A stretch of 48,543 nt of DNA from JAAYJR01 sp964495655 (GTDB lineage: Bacteria; Bacteroidota; Bacteroidia; Bacteroidales; Prolixibacteraceae), in contig CAZBWK010000016.1 of assembly GCA_964495655.1 (NCBI GenBank), positions 1 to 48,543 on the forward strand, in the 5' to 3' direction. Under the pieces are notes generated by a model that saw nothing but the letters and a program-made list of their open reading frames with translations, made no database searches and was not told the origin of the DNA. Each line of letters opens with the position of its first letter. Position 1 is the stretch's first letter. Of this stretch, positions 1 to 8,936 are shown piece by piece. A program made the position numbers and the translations under genes.

Positions 1-2341
1 CTATGGATATTACTGAATCTTTATACCGGAGGTTCAATTTATTTCCGGTAACAGATCTAACCTTAGCTGATACAAGCTCACAATTATCCCATGAAATTTC
101 AATTTCGAAGCCTCCCCGTCCCCTGATACCGGAAATTTTTCCGGCAGGAAAAGCAGAAGGCAGGGCAGGCAATAAATCCATATAAAAGTCACCTTCATTA
201 TCGCGCAGATGCGACTGCAGCAACATCTCGGTAATTCCTGATGTGACCCCGAAATTACCATCTATCTGGAAAGGCGGATGTGAATCAAAAAGGTTATAAT
301 AAAGACCGCCCTTATCTCTCATATCTGTTTCATTTGTAATAGAAGGAACAATAAGATTCTTCAGCAGTAAAAAAGCATGGTCGCCATCCAGCAGTCTTGC
401 CCAGAAATTAATTTTCCAGGCCCTTGACCAACCGGTTCCGCCATCACCACGATGCGAAAGTGTTACCTTACAGGCTTCAGCAAGCTCCGGAGTAGTCAGA
501 GGATGGATCTCCCCCCCCGGATGTAATCCCCATAAATGGGAGACATGCCTGTGCTTCTCTTCCGGGTTGTCAATATCTTCAAGCCACTCCTGAAGCTGTC
601 CGTAGCGACCAATCTGATTGGGTGCAATTAATGCTCTCTTCTCCCTGAGCATTTTCACAAATGCAGAGTCGATCCCCAAAATCTCTGCAGCTTCAATAGT
701 ATTGGAAAAAAGATTACGGATTATCTGATGATCCATTGTCGGACCCATTACAAGTCCTCCCAGTTCCGGACTGTTACTCGGACCGCTCACCAGCCAGTTC
801 CTGTTTTCAGGATATTCAACAAGGTAACCGGTAAAAAACCCGGAGGCCTCCTTCAACACAGGATAAACACGATCTTTTAAAAATTCTTTATCACCTGAAA
901 ACTGATAATGCCACCAGAGATGTTGACATAACCATGCACCCCCGGTGGGCCAGATGCCATGATTGGCATGATTTATAGGAGCAGCGCCCCTCCAAAGATC
1001 AGTATTGTGGTGAGTAACCCATCCGTTCAGTTGGTAGTGTTTCAGAGCCACATTCCTGCCGGTAACTGACAGATCTTCAACCATGGATATTAACGGACCG
1101 GCACACTCTGAAAGGTTGGTTATCTCCGCAGGCCAGTAATTCATTTCAGTATTTATATTTATTGTGTATTTACTGTCCCAGGGAGGTGCAAGTTTATCAT
1201 TCCATATCCCCTGCAGGTTAGCAGGCTGAGTACCAGGCCGCGAAGATGAGATTAAAAGATACCGTCCGTATTGATAAAGAAGCGCGGCCAGGCTGGGATC
1301 CTCATCATCAGTAAAAGAGATGAGGCGCTCATCAGTTGGCCGTCCGGATATTTCAGAATTACCCAGATCTAGCGTTACCCTGTTAAATAAATTTCCATAA
1401 TCCTTAATATGCTCATCTTTTACTGCCTCATAGGATTTACCTTTAATATTTTTAAGTGCCTCGGTGCACCGTTGTGAAGGATCTCCACTTATATCGTTGT
1501 AATTCACAAAATTAGTAGCGGCAGCAAGATACAGAGTTGCGTTGCGTGCATTTACCACCTGGATCATATTGTCCTTTTGCACTATACCTCCCCCTTCAGG
1601 TTCAACCATCAACCTCGATTCAAAATGAAGTCTGCTTTCAGGATAAGGCTTCCCGTCCCTGCCTTTTGCCTGGTGATAATTATTTGCTTTCCCCTTCATT
1701 ATTAACTCATTATCTTTTGCTGAAATATCCCATTCGGAATGAGGAGATTCCATTGCGACGATAAAATTCAATTCTTTATTCTTTGAAGCTTCAAGGCGAA
1801 TAACCATAACCTTTCCCGGGAAAGTAGTGAAGATCTCCCGTTTATGCTCAATCTTTCCTGTCGCATACTTTACAGTAACTATTGCATCCTCAAGATCAAG
1901 CATGCGGCAATAATTTTCAGGATTCCCATGCCCTGAGAATTCCAGCAGGATGTTACCAAAAGGCTGATAACTTAATTGTCCGAATGGCTGAGACATAAAA
2001 TACCTGTTACCAAGGTCATGTGCTTCATCCTGCTTCCCCTCCCAAAGCAAACGTCTTAATTCTCCAAGATACCGGGCAGCTCCTTCGTTGGCATAATCGT
2101 GTGGCTGGCCGGTCCACAGCGTCTCTTCATTAAACTGAATTATTTCACTCTGAACCCGCCCGAATACCATAGCGCCAATGCTTCCGTTTCCAAGCGGCAG
2201 AGCTTCAGTCCATTCTCCGGCAGGTCTGTCATACCACAAAGTGAGAGAAGGATCTGAAGCTTTTTCAACTTCCTTATAGCGTGTACATGAAAAAATGACC
2301 AGCGCAGCAAAAATCATTATAAAAATTATTCTATTCCTCAT
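1..2341 (-). CDS. GH95 family alpha-L-fucosidase lipoprotein, C-terminus cut off by the window edge
   Basis: I translated this frame by hand; it is open from the ATG at 2341 to base 1 and its end lies outside the window, leaving 780 codons. Residues 1-19 form a lipoprotein signal ending in the lipobox VIFSC, so the enzyme is probably membrane-anchored. The mature part starts LWYDRPAGEWTEALPLGNGS, the classic opening of glycoside hydrolase family 95. Later motifs typical of the family are TININTEMNYWPAE, GQLQEWLEDID, HRHVSHLWGLHPG and QIDGNFG; the NIN, the Glu of QLQEW and the Asp of QIDGNFG correspond, by family knowledge, to the catalytic Asn, acid Glu and Asp. The expected reaction is removal of alpha-1,2-linked fucose (some members act on L-galactose) from glycans. 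It stands alone, divergent from the His-rich gene. No susC/susD pair is visible, so membership of a polysaccharide locus can only be judged from sequence to the left. Confidence 0.9.
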   Translation of the reverse strand, partial: MRNRIIFIMIFAALVIFSCTRYKEVEKASDPSLTLWYDRPAGEWTEALPLGNGSIGAMVFGRVQSEIIQFNEETLWTGQPHDYANEGAARYLGELRRLLWEGKQDEAHDLGNRYFMSQPFGQLSYQPFGNILLEFSGHGNPENYCRMLDLEDAIVTVKYATGKIEHKREIFTTFPGKVMVIRLEASKNKELNFIVAMESPHSEWDISAKDNELIMKGKANNYHQAKGRDGKPYPESRLHFESRLMVEPEGGGIVQKDNMIQVVNARNATLYLAAATNFVNYNDISGDPSQRCTEALKNIKGKSYEAVKDEHIKDYGNLFNRVTLDLGNSEISGRPTDERLISFTDDEDPSLAALLYQYGRYLLISSSRPGTQPANLQGIWNDKLAPPWDSKYTININTEMNYWPAEITNLSECAGPLISMVEDLSVTGRNVALKHYQLNGWVTHHNTDLWRGAAPINHANHGIWPTGGAWLCQHLWWHYQFSGDKEFLKDRVYPVLKEASGFFTGYLVEYPENRNWLVSGPSNSPELGGLVMGPTMDHQIIRNLFSNTIEAAEILGIDSAFVKMLREKRALIAPNQIGRYGQLQEWLEDIDNPEEKHRHVSHLWGLHPGGEIHPLTTPELAEACKVTLSHRGDGGTGWSRAWKINFWARLLDGDHAFLLLKNLIVPSITNETDMRDKGGLYYNLFDSHPPFQIDGNFGVTSGITEMLLQSHLRDNEGDFYMDLLPALPSAFPAGKISGIRGRGGFEIEISWDNCELVSAKVRSVTGNKLNLRYKDSVISI

Positions 2342-2487
2342 ATAACTAGTTAATAAAATTGTAACTTTACAAATTCAGGATTTTACTAACAATTTACCAT
2401 TAAAATTCCATTAAAATAGTGATCTGTTATGTAAAATCGTGCTATTGTGTTATTTTAATTCGTATTTTGCGGTGTAAATTGAACGAA

Positions 2488-2850
2488 ATGCTGCTTTTGA
2501 AAAAAAATATTAAAATATTCATTGTTCTGTTTTTAGCTGCTTATTTTTATATAGGCTATACTTCAATTATTAACAGACACACACATTTTTATCCAAATGG
2601 CATTGTCGTTACCCATTCACACCCTGTTAATAAAAGCAGTAAAGAAGGCAAACCTATCAATGACCATGACCACTCTTCAACAGAAATATGTTTTTTCCAG
2701 TGTACATCATTCGATAAGGTTATTCTTCCGCCTGTGATATCAGCAGAATACACACCCCTTGAACTAACTAATAATTACTGTCCCCTTATTGAAACCCCTG
2801 TATTAATACCACAAATCAATGAATTACCTCCGCGTGCTCCCCCCGTGTAG
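2488..2850 (+). CDS. Small His-rich membrane or exported protein upstream of a TonB receptor
   Basis: I chose the ATG at 2488 (120 aa). The frame is open upstream to a GTG at 2419, but the extra 23 residues look non-coding. Residues 1-25 (MLLLKKNIKIFIVLFLAAY...) form one hydrophobic segment, either a signal peptide or an N-terminal anchor. The mature part carries clustered histidines, HTHFYPNG, THSHP and NDHDHSS, with two Cys in CFFQC, then a Pro-rich tail. I do not know a named family. Short proteins with an HxH...NG...HSHP pattern occur next to TonB receptors in Bacteroidota, so divalent metal binding (zinc or copper) is a fair inference. It lies 61 bases upstream of the receptor and is probably co-transcribed with it. 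Confidence 0.7.
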   Translation: MLLLKKNIKIFIVLFLAAYFYIGYTSIINRHTHFYPNGIVVTHSHPVNKSSKEGKPINDHDHSSTEICFFQCTSFDKVILPPVISAEYTPLELTNNYCPLIETPVLIPQINELPPRAPPV

Positions 2851-2911
2851 TGCCGGTAAATCATTATCCCACTCACACCCATTCTTTTTTTATTAAATCA
2901 TTTTACATTAA

Positions 2912-5272
2912 ATGAAGATATATATAGTTATTTATCTCTTAATTTTATCTCAGCTGGCATTTGCAGAAGAACCCGACAAAAAGCCAAGGACAGACGCCAT
3001 GTTATTTGGAGATGTAAAGTGTGGCGGGGAGCACATTCCCTTTGCCACAATTACTATTCAGGGCACAACTATGGGCACTGCTGCAGATGCCACCGGACAT
3101 TTTAAGCTTACAGACCTCCCCTTGGGAAGACAAAAGATACTGGTTTCGGCAGTCGGATATAAACCATACAGTAAAGAGATAGTTTTTAGTAAAAATAATA
3201 GTATCACACTACTTGTCGATCTCGAACCAGACAACATCGGAATTGAACAGATAGTAGTGACAGCAAACAGAAATGCTAAAAGCCGGAGGGAGAGTCCTGT
3301 TATAATAAACAGTATAAACCAAAATTTATTTGATCGCACTTTCAATGTAACATTAAGTGAAGGCCTGAATTTTTCACCCGGCCTTCGCATGGAGAATAAT
3401 TGTCAAAACTGTGGCTTTTCACAGGTCAGGATGAATGGGCTTGAAGGCCACTACACTCAGATCCTGATCAACTCGCACCCTGTATTCAGCGGATTAGCGG
3501 GAGTATACGGACTGGAACTTATCCCGGCAGTGATGATCGACAGGATTGAAGTTATCCGTGGAGGTGGTTCCTCAATGTATGGAAGCAATGCTATTGCAGG
3601 TACTGTAAATCTGATTACTAAAGATCCAGTAGCCAATACTTTTTCAATTTCCAATAATTATGGAACATTCGGACAGAAAGGAGAGTCAGGATTAACTGAT
3701 GATTTCAACCTGTCAATGAATGGTTCTTTTGTCACTGACGACTATAAAACAGGACTGAGCATTTTTGGATTTTACAGAAAAAGAAGTCCTTTTGATGCTA
3801 ACAATGATGGTTTCACAGAATTATCTGATATCAAAAACAGCACCCTGGGATCCAGGTTTTACCAAAGAGTTGCATCCAGAGGAAAAATTACCTTCGATTA
3901 TTTTAATATCAACGAATACCGAAGGGGAGGAAATAAATTTCACCTGCCGTTGCATGAAGCTGATATCTCAGAAAGTGTAAGACACAATATGCATATGGGT
4001 TCCGGAACATTTGACATGCTTATGCGTGATGCCGATAAAATCTCTCTGTTTTTCTCAGGACAATTGGTTGACCGCGATTCATATTACGGCGCAAACCAGG
4101 ATCTGTCAGCTTATGGCAAAACAGAAGACCTGACATATACTTCAGGAGCTCAGTATACGCGTCAGGTCGAAGACTTGCTATTCTCGCCCGCTACAATAAA
4201 TATCGGGGCAGAATTCAAAGGAAGTAACCTGAAAGATGAAAAACTGGGCTATTATGATATCGCTGATGACAAGCATGTGGGTAACACCCTTATCGCTGAC
4301 CAGCATCTGTTCCTGAAATCCGGATTCGTGCAGTCAGAATGGAATATCAATGAAATGTTTCTTTCCGCCGGACTCCGGTATGACAATTACCGGGTTAAAG
4401 ATGACACGGAAGGAAACAGTGATGTGACAGGAAATGTATTGAGCCCCAGGATTAACTGGATGTACAATTTAATTCGCGACCTGCAACTGAGGGCAGGCTA
4501 TGCCAAAGGATTCAGGGCCCCGCAGATATTTGACGAAGACCTCCATATTGAAACATCCGGATCAAGGCAGGTACTTCACAGGAATGATGAGAATCTCAAA
4601 CAGGAATCCTCGAACAGCTACTCGCTATCGATTGATTACACAGGTTATGAAGGGAAATGTCAGTACCAGCTGTTAGTTGAAGGTTTCTACACCTCATTGA
4701 AAAATCCATTTGCCAATGAATATGGAACTCCTGATGAAAATGGCGTAGTGATATACACCCGGAAAAATGCCGAAAAAGGGGCTATAGTAAAGGGTGTAAA
4801 CATGGAATTTAACATATCACCTTCAAATAAAATGCAGATACAGTCAGGTTTCACCCTGCAAAAAAGCGCTTATGAAGAGCCACAGGAATTTGGAGAAACC
4901 CGGTTTTTCCGGTCACCCGACAATTTTGGATTTGTGAGTTTGAATTATATACCGGTATCGCCGTTTTCAATTTCTGCCACTGCCAATTATACCGGGCCAA
5001 TGCTGGTCCCGTATTTTGGAATACAACTCGACAATCCTGACGATGGTGAATTACGAACCTCCGGATCATTTTTCGACCTGGGTCTGAAAGGTGCGTATAA
5101 TATAAAAATTACTAAAGATGTACAACTGGAGTTTAATGCCGGAATTAAAAATATCTTTAATTCGTATCAAAAAGACTTCGATTCCGGCATTAACAGGGAT
5201 CCGTCATATATCTATGGCCCTTTGTCACCCAGACTAATATACTTCGGACTAAAATTCGGAAGTCTGTTTTAA
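2912..5272 (+). CDS. TonB-dependent outer-membrane receptor, probably for a metal or metal chelate
   Basis: This 786-aa protein starts with a signal peptide cleaved near AFA-EEP (residue 18). Residues about 30-110 form the carboxypeptidase-regulatory-like domain usual in Bacteroidota receptors (GTAADATGHFKLTDLPLG). The plug follows at about 115-250 (IEQIVVTANR, IDRIEVIRGGGSSMYGSNAIAGTVNLITK), and the rest is a 22-strand-type barrel ending in aromatic GLKFGSLF. The plug contains NCQNCGFSQVRMNGLEG, a Cys pair that recurs in one receptor subfamily. Substrate is not readable from sequence; the preceding His-rich gene suggests metal. It is not SusC-like and no SusD partner is present. A strong intrinsic terminator follows the stop at 5295-5323. 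Confidence 0.9.
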   Translation: MKIYIVIYLLILSQLAFAEEPDKKPRTDAMLFGDVKCGGEHIPFATITIQGTTMGTAADATGHFKLTDLPLGRQKILVSAVGYKPYSKEIVFSKNNSITLLVDLEPDNIGIEQIVVTANRNAKSRRESPVIINSINQNLFDRTFNVTLSEGLNFSPGLRMENNCQNCGFSQVRMNGLEGHYTQILINSHPVFSGLAGVYGLELIPAVMIDRIEVIRGGGSSMYGSNAIAGTVNLITKDPVANTFSISNNYGTFGQKGESGLTDDFNLSMNGSFVTDDYKTGLSIFGFYRKRSPFDANNDGFTELSDIKNSTLGSRFYQRVASRGKITFDYFNINEYRRGGNKFHLPLHEADISESVRHNMHMGSGTFDMLMRDADKISLFFSGQLVDRDSYYGANQDLSAYGKTEDLTYTSGAQYTRQVEDLLFSPATINIGAEFKGSNLKDEKLGYYDIADDKHVGNTLIADQHLFLKSGFVQSEWNINEMFLSAGLRYDNYRVKDDTEGNSDVTGNVLSPRINWMYNLIRDLQLRAGYAKGFRAPQIFDEDLHIETSGSRQVLHRNDENLKQESSNSYSLSIDYTGYEGKCQYQLLVEGFYTSLKNPFANEYGTPDENGVVIYTRKNAEKGAIVKGVNMEFNISPSNKMQIQSGFTLQKSAYEEPQEFGETRFFRSPDNFGFVSLNYIPVSPFSISATANYTGPMLVPYFGIQLDNPDDGELRTSGSFFDLGLKGAYNIKITKDVQLEFNAGIKNIFNSYQKDFDSGINRDPSYIYGPLSPRLIYFGLKFGSLF

Positions 5273-5294
5273 CAATAATCATTATAAAATAATA

Positions 5295-5323
5295 GGCTGT
5301 ATGAATAACATGCAGCCTTTTTT
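5295..5323 (+). terminator. Intrinsic terminator after the TonB receptor
   Basis: A 9-bp stem, GGCTGTATG with CATGCAGCC (one G-T pair), closes a 5-base AATAA loop and is followed by six T. It lies 23 bases after the receptor stop, so it should end the His-rich/receptor transcript. Confidence 0.85.
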
Positions 5324-5345
5324 ATAATGTCATACAAAAGATTAT

Positions 5346-5353
5346 TAATTTTG
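5346..5353 (+). promoter_or_regulatory. Bacteroidota -7 box TAATTTTG
   Basis: A perfect match to TAnnTTTG lies 31 bases before the ATG at 5385 and downstream of the previous terminator, so the coiled-coil gene probably has its own promoter. No clear -33 TTTG is visible. Confidence 0.45.
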
Positions 5354-5384
5354 TAACGTTCATTATTAAGATAAAACATCAAAA

Positions 5385-6287
5385 ATGAATGAAATAGATA
5401 GCCAAAACAAACTAAGGACAAAATACCGGAGGAACAATATTATTGTTATAACGTTGTCTGTAATTCTTCTTGCAGTGGTAGTTTTGTATTTTCTGCAAAA
5501 CAGGGATCATAAAATCATTATAAATGAGTTAAATGCAGAAAAAGACTCCATCCAGGTAGAATTAACCGAACTTGTGGTTAAATATGATTCGCTTTCAACC
5601 GAGAATGACACAATTAACGAGCAACTATTCCTCGCACAGAATAAAGTGAAAGATCTGCTTATAGAGATAGAGCAAACAAAAAAGATAAGTATACAAAAAA
5701 TAAATTCATACCAAAAAGAGGTAACCACCCTGCGGGGTATAATGCGCGACTTTGTTGTTCAGATCGACTCACTCAACAGACGAAATCAGGAATTAATGGC
5801 AGAGAACCTGGAGGTAAAAGAGCAATTCAAAAGGGTTGAAACAGAAAGAGAACAGCTTAGCCAGGAGAAGGTCAGGCTTGAACAAAACCTTCAGCGGGCT
5901 GCGGTGTTGCAGGTTCGCGACTTTTTTGCTGAAGCTCTGAACAACAGAGACAAGGAAACCAGATTTGCCAAAAGGGCCGCAAAACTAAGGATATATTTTG
6001 TTATAAGCGAAAATGTGACCGCCCGCAGAGGCCCAAAAAATATTTATGCCAGGATAATGAGGCCTGACCAGTTACTTATGAGCAAAAGTGAAAATAATTT
6101 ATTTCAGTTTGAAGATCTTAAAATTCAATATTCAGCAATGAGAGAGGTAGTATATGAAGGACATGACCTCCCTGTTGCCATCTTCTGGGATAACTCAAAT
6201 GAGCCGGAGCTGATGTCAGGAAAGTATACTGTTGACCTCTTTGCCGACGGCCGTAATATCGGTACCACTACCTTCGAACTTAGATAA
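5385..6287 (+). CDS. Membrane-anchored coiled-coil protein of unknown function
   Basis: I do not recognise a named family. The 300-aa product has a short basic cytoplasmic N-terminus, one membrane helix at about residues 19-41 (IIVITLSVILLAVVVLYFL), and a long heptad-rich coiled coil at about 45-185 (DSLSTENDTINEQL, EQLSQEKVRLEQNL). A compact C-terminal domain of about 110 residues follows, ending GKYTVDLFADGRNIGTTTFELR, which reads like a small beta-sandwich. The predicted topology places the coiled coil and C-terminal domain in the periplasm, suggesting a spacer or scaffold. It is a single gene with its own promoter-like element, convergent with the aldo/keto reductase. The ATG at 5385 fits because the membrane helix follows directly. 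Confidence 0.75.
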   Translation: MNEIDSQNKLRTKYRRNNIIVITLSVILLAVVVLYFLQNRDHKIIINELNAEKDSIQVELTELVVKYDSLSTENDTINEQLFLAQNKVKDLLIEIEQTKKISIQKINSYQKEVTTLRGIMRDFVVQIDSLNRRNQELMAENLEVKEQFKRVETEREQLSQEKVRLEQNLQRAAVLQVRDFFAEALNNRDKETRFAKRAAKLRIYFVISENVTARRGPKNIYARIMRPDQLLMSKSENNLFQFEDLKIQYSAMREVVYEGHDLPVAIFWDNSNEPELMSGKYTVDLFADGRNIGTTTFELR

Positions 6288-6306
6288 AAAAACAGTTCCG
6301 TAATTG

Positions 6307-7257
6307 TCACGTATGCATAAAAATGGGTTCTGTTTTTTGTGAAATCTCCATCAACCGTGCGGTCTCCTGCTCGGAAATCGGCCCGAAATCATTCATGAAC
6401 TCCAGAGCTTTCAGGAACAACGTGTTACTACCAGGAGGTATGGCAGCAGTAATATTTTTGGATAGCGTATATTTAAGCGCCATTTTTATGATCTCCTCAT
6501 CTTCTATTGGCCGGTACCATACATTTTTAAATACTTTGCTTTCATCCTTTTTCAATTTTGTAAGAGCCATAGCTTTTAATGCAAGTACTCCCATTCCCTG
6601 TTTTTGGGCCTCCTCATAAACCTGAGGCCCGAAGTTCCCGCTATTCCAGCATGCAAAGTTAATCGGGAACATAACAGAATCAAATTTATAATTTTTCATA
6701 GCCAGTAAAGCAGCATTAACAGAATGGGCAGAAAAACCTATATGATTGATCTTCCCTTCTTTCTTTGCTTTTTGGAATAACTCCATTGCCCCACCGGGAC
6801 CGAAGACTTTTTCAACCTCCTCAACTGAGGTAAATCCATGAAACTGATAAAGGTCAAAATGATCTGTTTGCAATAATCTTAATGAATCTTCCAACTCTTT
6901 TCGGGCTCCTTCTGCATCACGCTTTACTGTTTTACAGGCAAGAAAACATCTATTTCTGTAAGGCTTTAATGCAGGCCCCAACCGCTCTTCTGCATTTCCA
7001 TAAGTCGGGGCAACATCATAATAATTAACGCCTAACTCCCATGACTTGGCTACCAGCTCATTGGCAAACTCCTGGGAAAAATCGTTAAGCATTATCCCTC
7101 CGAATCCGATTATCGATAGCTTTTCACCTGTCTGCCCCAAAACCCTTTGGGGAATTTTATAATCAGGAGAAAAATCATTGCCAAAACTCCGAATGGCAGG
7201 TATAGTCAGAGCAATGCTCCCCAAAGCACTGTTTCTTATAAATTGTCGTCTTTTCAT
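6307..7257 (-). CDS. Exported aldo/keto reductase family oxidoreductase
   Basis: This 316-aa protein has a twin-arginine type leader (MKRRQFIRNSALGSIALTIP), so it is probably exported folded to the periplasm. The AKR barrel begins at about residue 36 with the usual TGEKLSIIGFGG. The catalytic tetrad is visible: Asp81 and Tyr86 in YYDVAPTYGNAEERLG, Lys108 in ACKTVKRD and His139 in DLYQFHG. It should reduce a carbonyl with NAD(P)H; the substrate is unknown. No C-terminal ferredoxin cysteines are present, unlike some AKR-ferredoxin fusions. It lies 42 bases downstream of porX on the same strand and may be its co-transcribed last gene. Confidence 0.88.
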   Translation of the reverse strand: MKRRQFIRNSALGSIALTIPAIRSFGNDFSPDYKIPQRVLGQTGEKLSIIGFGGIMLNDFSQEFANELVAKSWELGVNYYDVAPTYGNAEERLGPALKPYRNRCFLACKTVKRDAEGARKELEDSLRLLQTDHFDLYQFHGFTSVEEVEKVFGPGGAMELFQKAKKEGKINHIGFSAHSVNAALLAMKNYKFDSVMFPINFACWNSGNFGPQVYEEAQKQGMGVLALKAMALTKLKKDESKVFKNVWYRPIEDEEIIKMALKYTLSKNITAAIPPGSNTLFLKALEFMNDFGPISEQETARLMEISQKTEPIFMHT

Positions 7258-7299
7258 GGTAAAAAATTTTTAATTTAAATTTACTGCTGTCTGATATAT

Positions 7300-8856
7300 C
7301 TACCCCTTGGGAACAAGTGTGACTAATGGCACAATAACCTCTTCAAGAGATATACCCCCATGCTGAAATGTATCTTTATAATAGTTGGCAAAATAGTTAT
7401 AATTATTAGGATAAATAAAAAAATCCTTATTATGAGCAAAAATATAGCTGGAGCTGACATTTCTTGTCGGAAGGTATGCTACACGCGGATCCCTGACTTC
7501 AAATACCTGTTTTGATTTGAAATTCAGGTTTTTACCGAGCTTATATCTTAGGTTTGTATTTGTTTCCCTGTCGCCTATAACCTTAACAGGGTTATCTACC
7601 CTGATTGCCCCGTGATCGGTGGTGACAACTATATGGATATCTTTATCTGCAAGCATTTTTATTATATCAATAAGTGAGGAGTGATTAAGCCAGCTTAGGG
7701 TCAGCGACCGGTATGCCTTCTCATCATTTGCCAGCTCTCGTATCATATCCATCTCTGTGCGGGCATGGGATATCATATCAACAAAATTAAAAACCATTAT
7801 TGACAGATCATTCTCCAAAATATTTTTCAGGCTTTCTGATGTCTGACCCTGCCTGCGAATGCCGGAAACTTTCTCATAATATAGTTTCTCCTTTCGCCTG
7901 TGCCTTTCCAGTTGCTTAATTAATAACTGCTCCTCATGCCTGTTTTTATTACCTTCATTATCATCAATTTCCCATAAGTCAGGATACAATTTCTCAATTT
8001 CAGAAGGCATCAATCCGGCAAAAAGGGCATTCCTGGCATACATTGTGGCTGTAGGTAAAATGCTGAAATATAACTCCTCAGTGGCCACATTAAAGTATGA
8101 TTCGAAGACCGGACTGATCACTCTCCATTGGTCAAACCGAAGGTTATCAATGACCAAAACAAATACTTTTTTCCCGGCATCCAGCAGAGGGAAAATCCTC
8201 TTTTTAAAGATATCAACAGATAAGAGGGGGCGCTCTGCCGATTCTTTATTCAGCCATGACAGATAATTATCCCTTAAAAATTTAAAAAATCCTTTGTTAG
8301 CATCATCCTTCTGCATTGTAAGAACCTCATCCATAGCATCATCGTCAGAACCACTCAATGCAATTTCCCAATAGACCAGTTTTCTGTAGATATCAATCCA
8401 TTCATTAAAGTTTAACCTGTCATTTATCTTCATCCCTATCTCGGAAAACTGCATCTGATATGCAGATGTTGTTTGCCTGGTAACAAGCCTTCTCTGATCT
8501 ATGTTCTTCTTGATTGACAGCAATATCTGATTGGGATTCACCGGTTTAATAAGATAGTCGGCAATCTTTGCCCCGATAGCCTCGTCCATGATATTTTCTT
8601 CCTCGCTCTTGGTTATCATTACAACCGGCACATTTGGTGATATGTTCTTTATGTGGTTCAATGTTTCAAGGCCTGTCATCCCGGGCATATTTTCATCAAG
8701 AAAAATGATATCGTAAAAATTCTCCTTTACTTTCTCTACTGCATCAAGTCCGTTTGTTGCTGTCTCAACATCATAATCCTTTTCCTGCAGAAAAAGAATA
8801 TGTGCTCGCAAAACGTCAATCTCATCATCAACCCAAAGTATATTTGTTTTCCTCAT
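7300..8856 (-). CDS. porX: PorX, response regulator with PglZ domain controlling type IX secretion
   Basis: I chose the ATG at 8856 (518 aa); an upstream TTG at 8862 adds only two residues. Residues 1-120 are a receiver domain with acidic pocket Asp10-Asp11 and phospho-acceptor Asp54 (IIFLDENMPG). A helical linker leads to an alkaline-phosphatase-superfamily PglZ domain from about residue 210, with metal-site motifs VLVIDNLRFDQW (Asp237), ILPTATMYARN and VTTDHGAIRVD. In Porphyromonas gingivalis PorX works with the histidine kinase PorY and the sigma factor SigP to express T9SS genes, and its PglZ domain has phosphodiesterase activity on cyclic and linear oligonucleotides. No PorY gene is in this window. 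It lies 80 bases downstream of sprE/porW, another T9SS gene, on the same strand. Confidence 0.93.
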   Translation of the reverse strand: MRKTNILWVDDEIDVLRAHILFLQEKDYDVETATNGLDAVEKVKENFYDIIFLDENMPGMTGLETLNHIKNISPNVPVVMITKSEEENIMDEAIGAKIADYLIKPVNPNQILLSIKKNIDQRRLVTRQTTSAYQMQFSEIGMKINDRLNFNEWIDIYRKLVYWEIALSGSDDDAMDEVLTMQKDDANKGFFKFLRDNYLSWLNKESAERPLLSVDIFKKRIFPLLDAGKKVFVLVIDNLRFDQWRVISPVFESYFNVATEELYFSILPTATMYARNALFAGLMPSEIEKLYPDLWEIDDNEGNKNRHEEQLLIKQLERHRRKEKLYYEKVSGIRRQGQTSESLKNILENDLSIMVFNFVDMISHARTEMDMIRELANDEKAYRSLTLSWLNHSSLIDIIKMLADKDIHIVVTTDHGAIRVDNPVKVIGDRETNTNLRYKLGKNLNFKSKQVFEVRDPRVAYLPTRNVSSSYIFAHNKDFFIYPNNYNYFANYYKDTFQHGGISLEEVIVPLVTLVPKG

Positions 8857-8936
8857 AATCAATCTTTAATTGCATTATAAAGTTACAAACAAATAACACA
8901 TTTAGTTTTAGGATTAACAAACTTTAACCAGTTGCA

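Noticed and set aside
2419..2487. GTG-initiated extension of the His-rich protein
   Set aside because: The extra residues (ICYVKSCYCVILIRI...) would put a second unrelated hydrophobic patch before the signal segment; the ATG at 2488 is the natural start.
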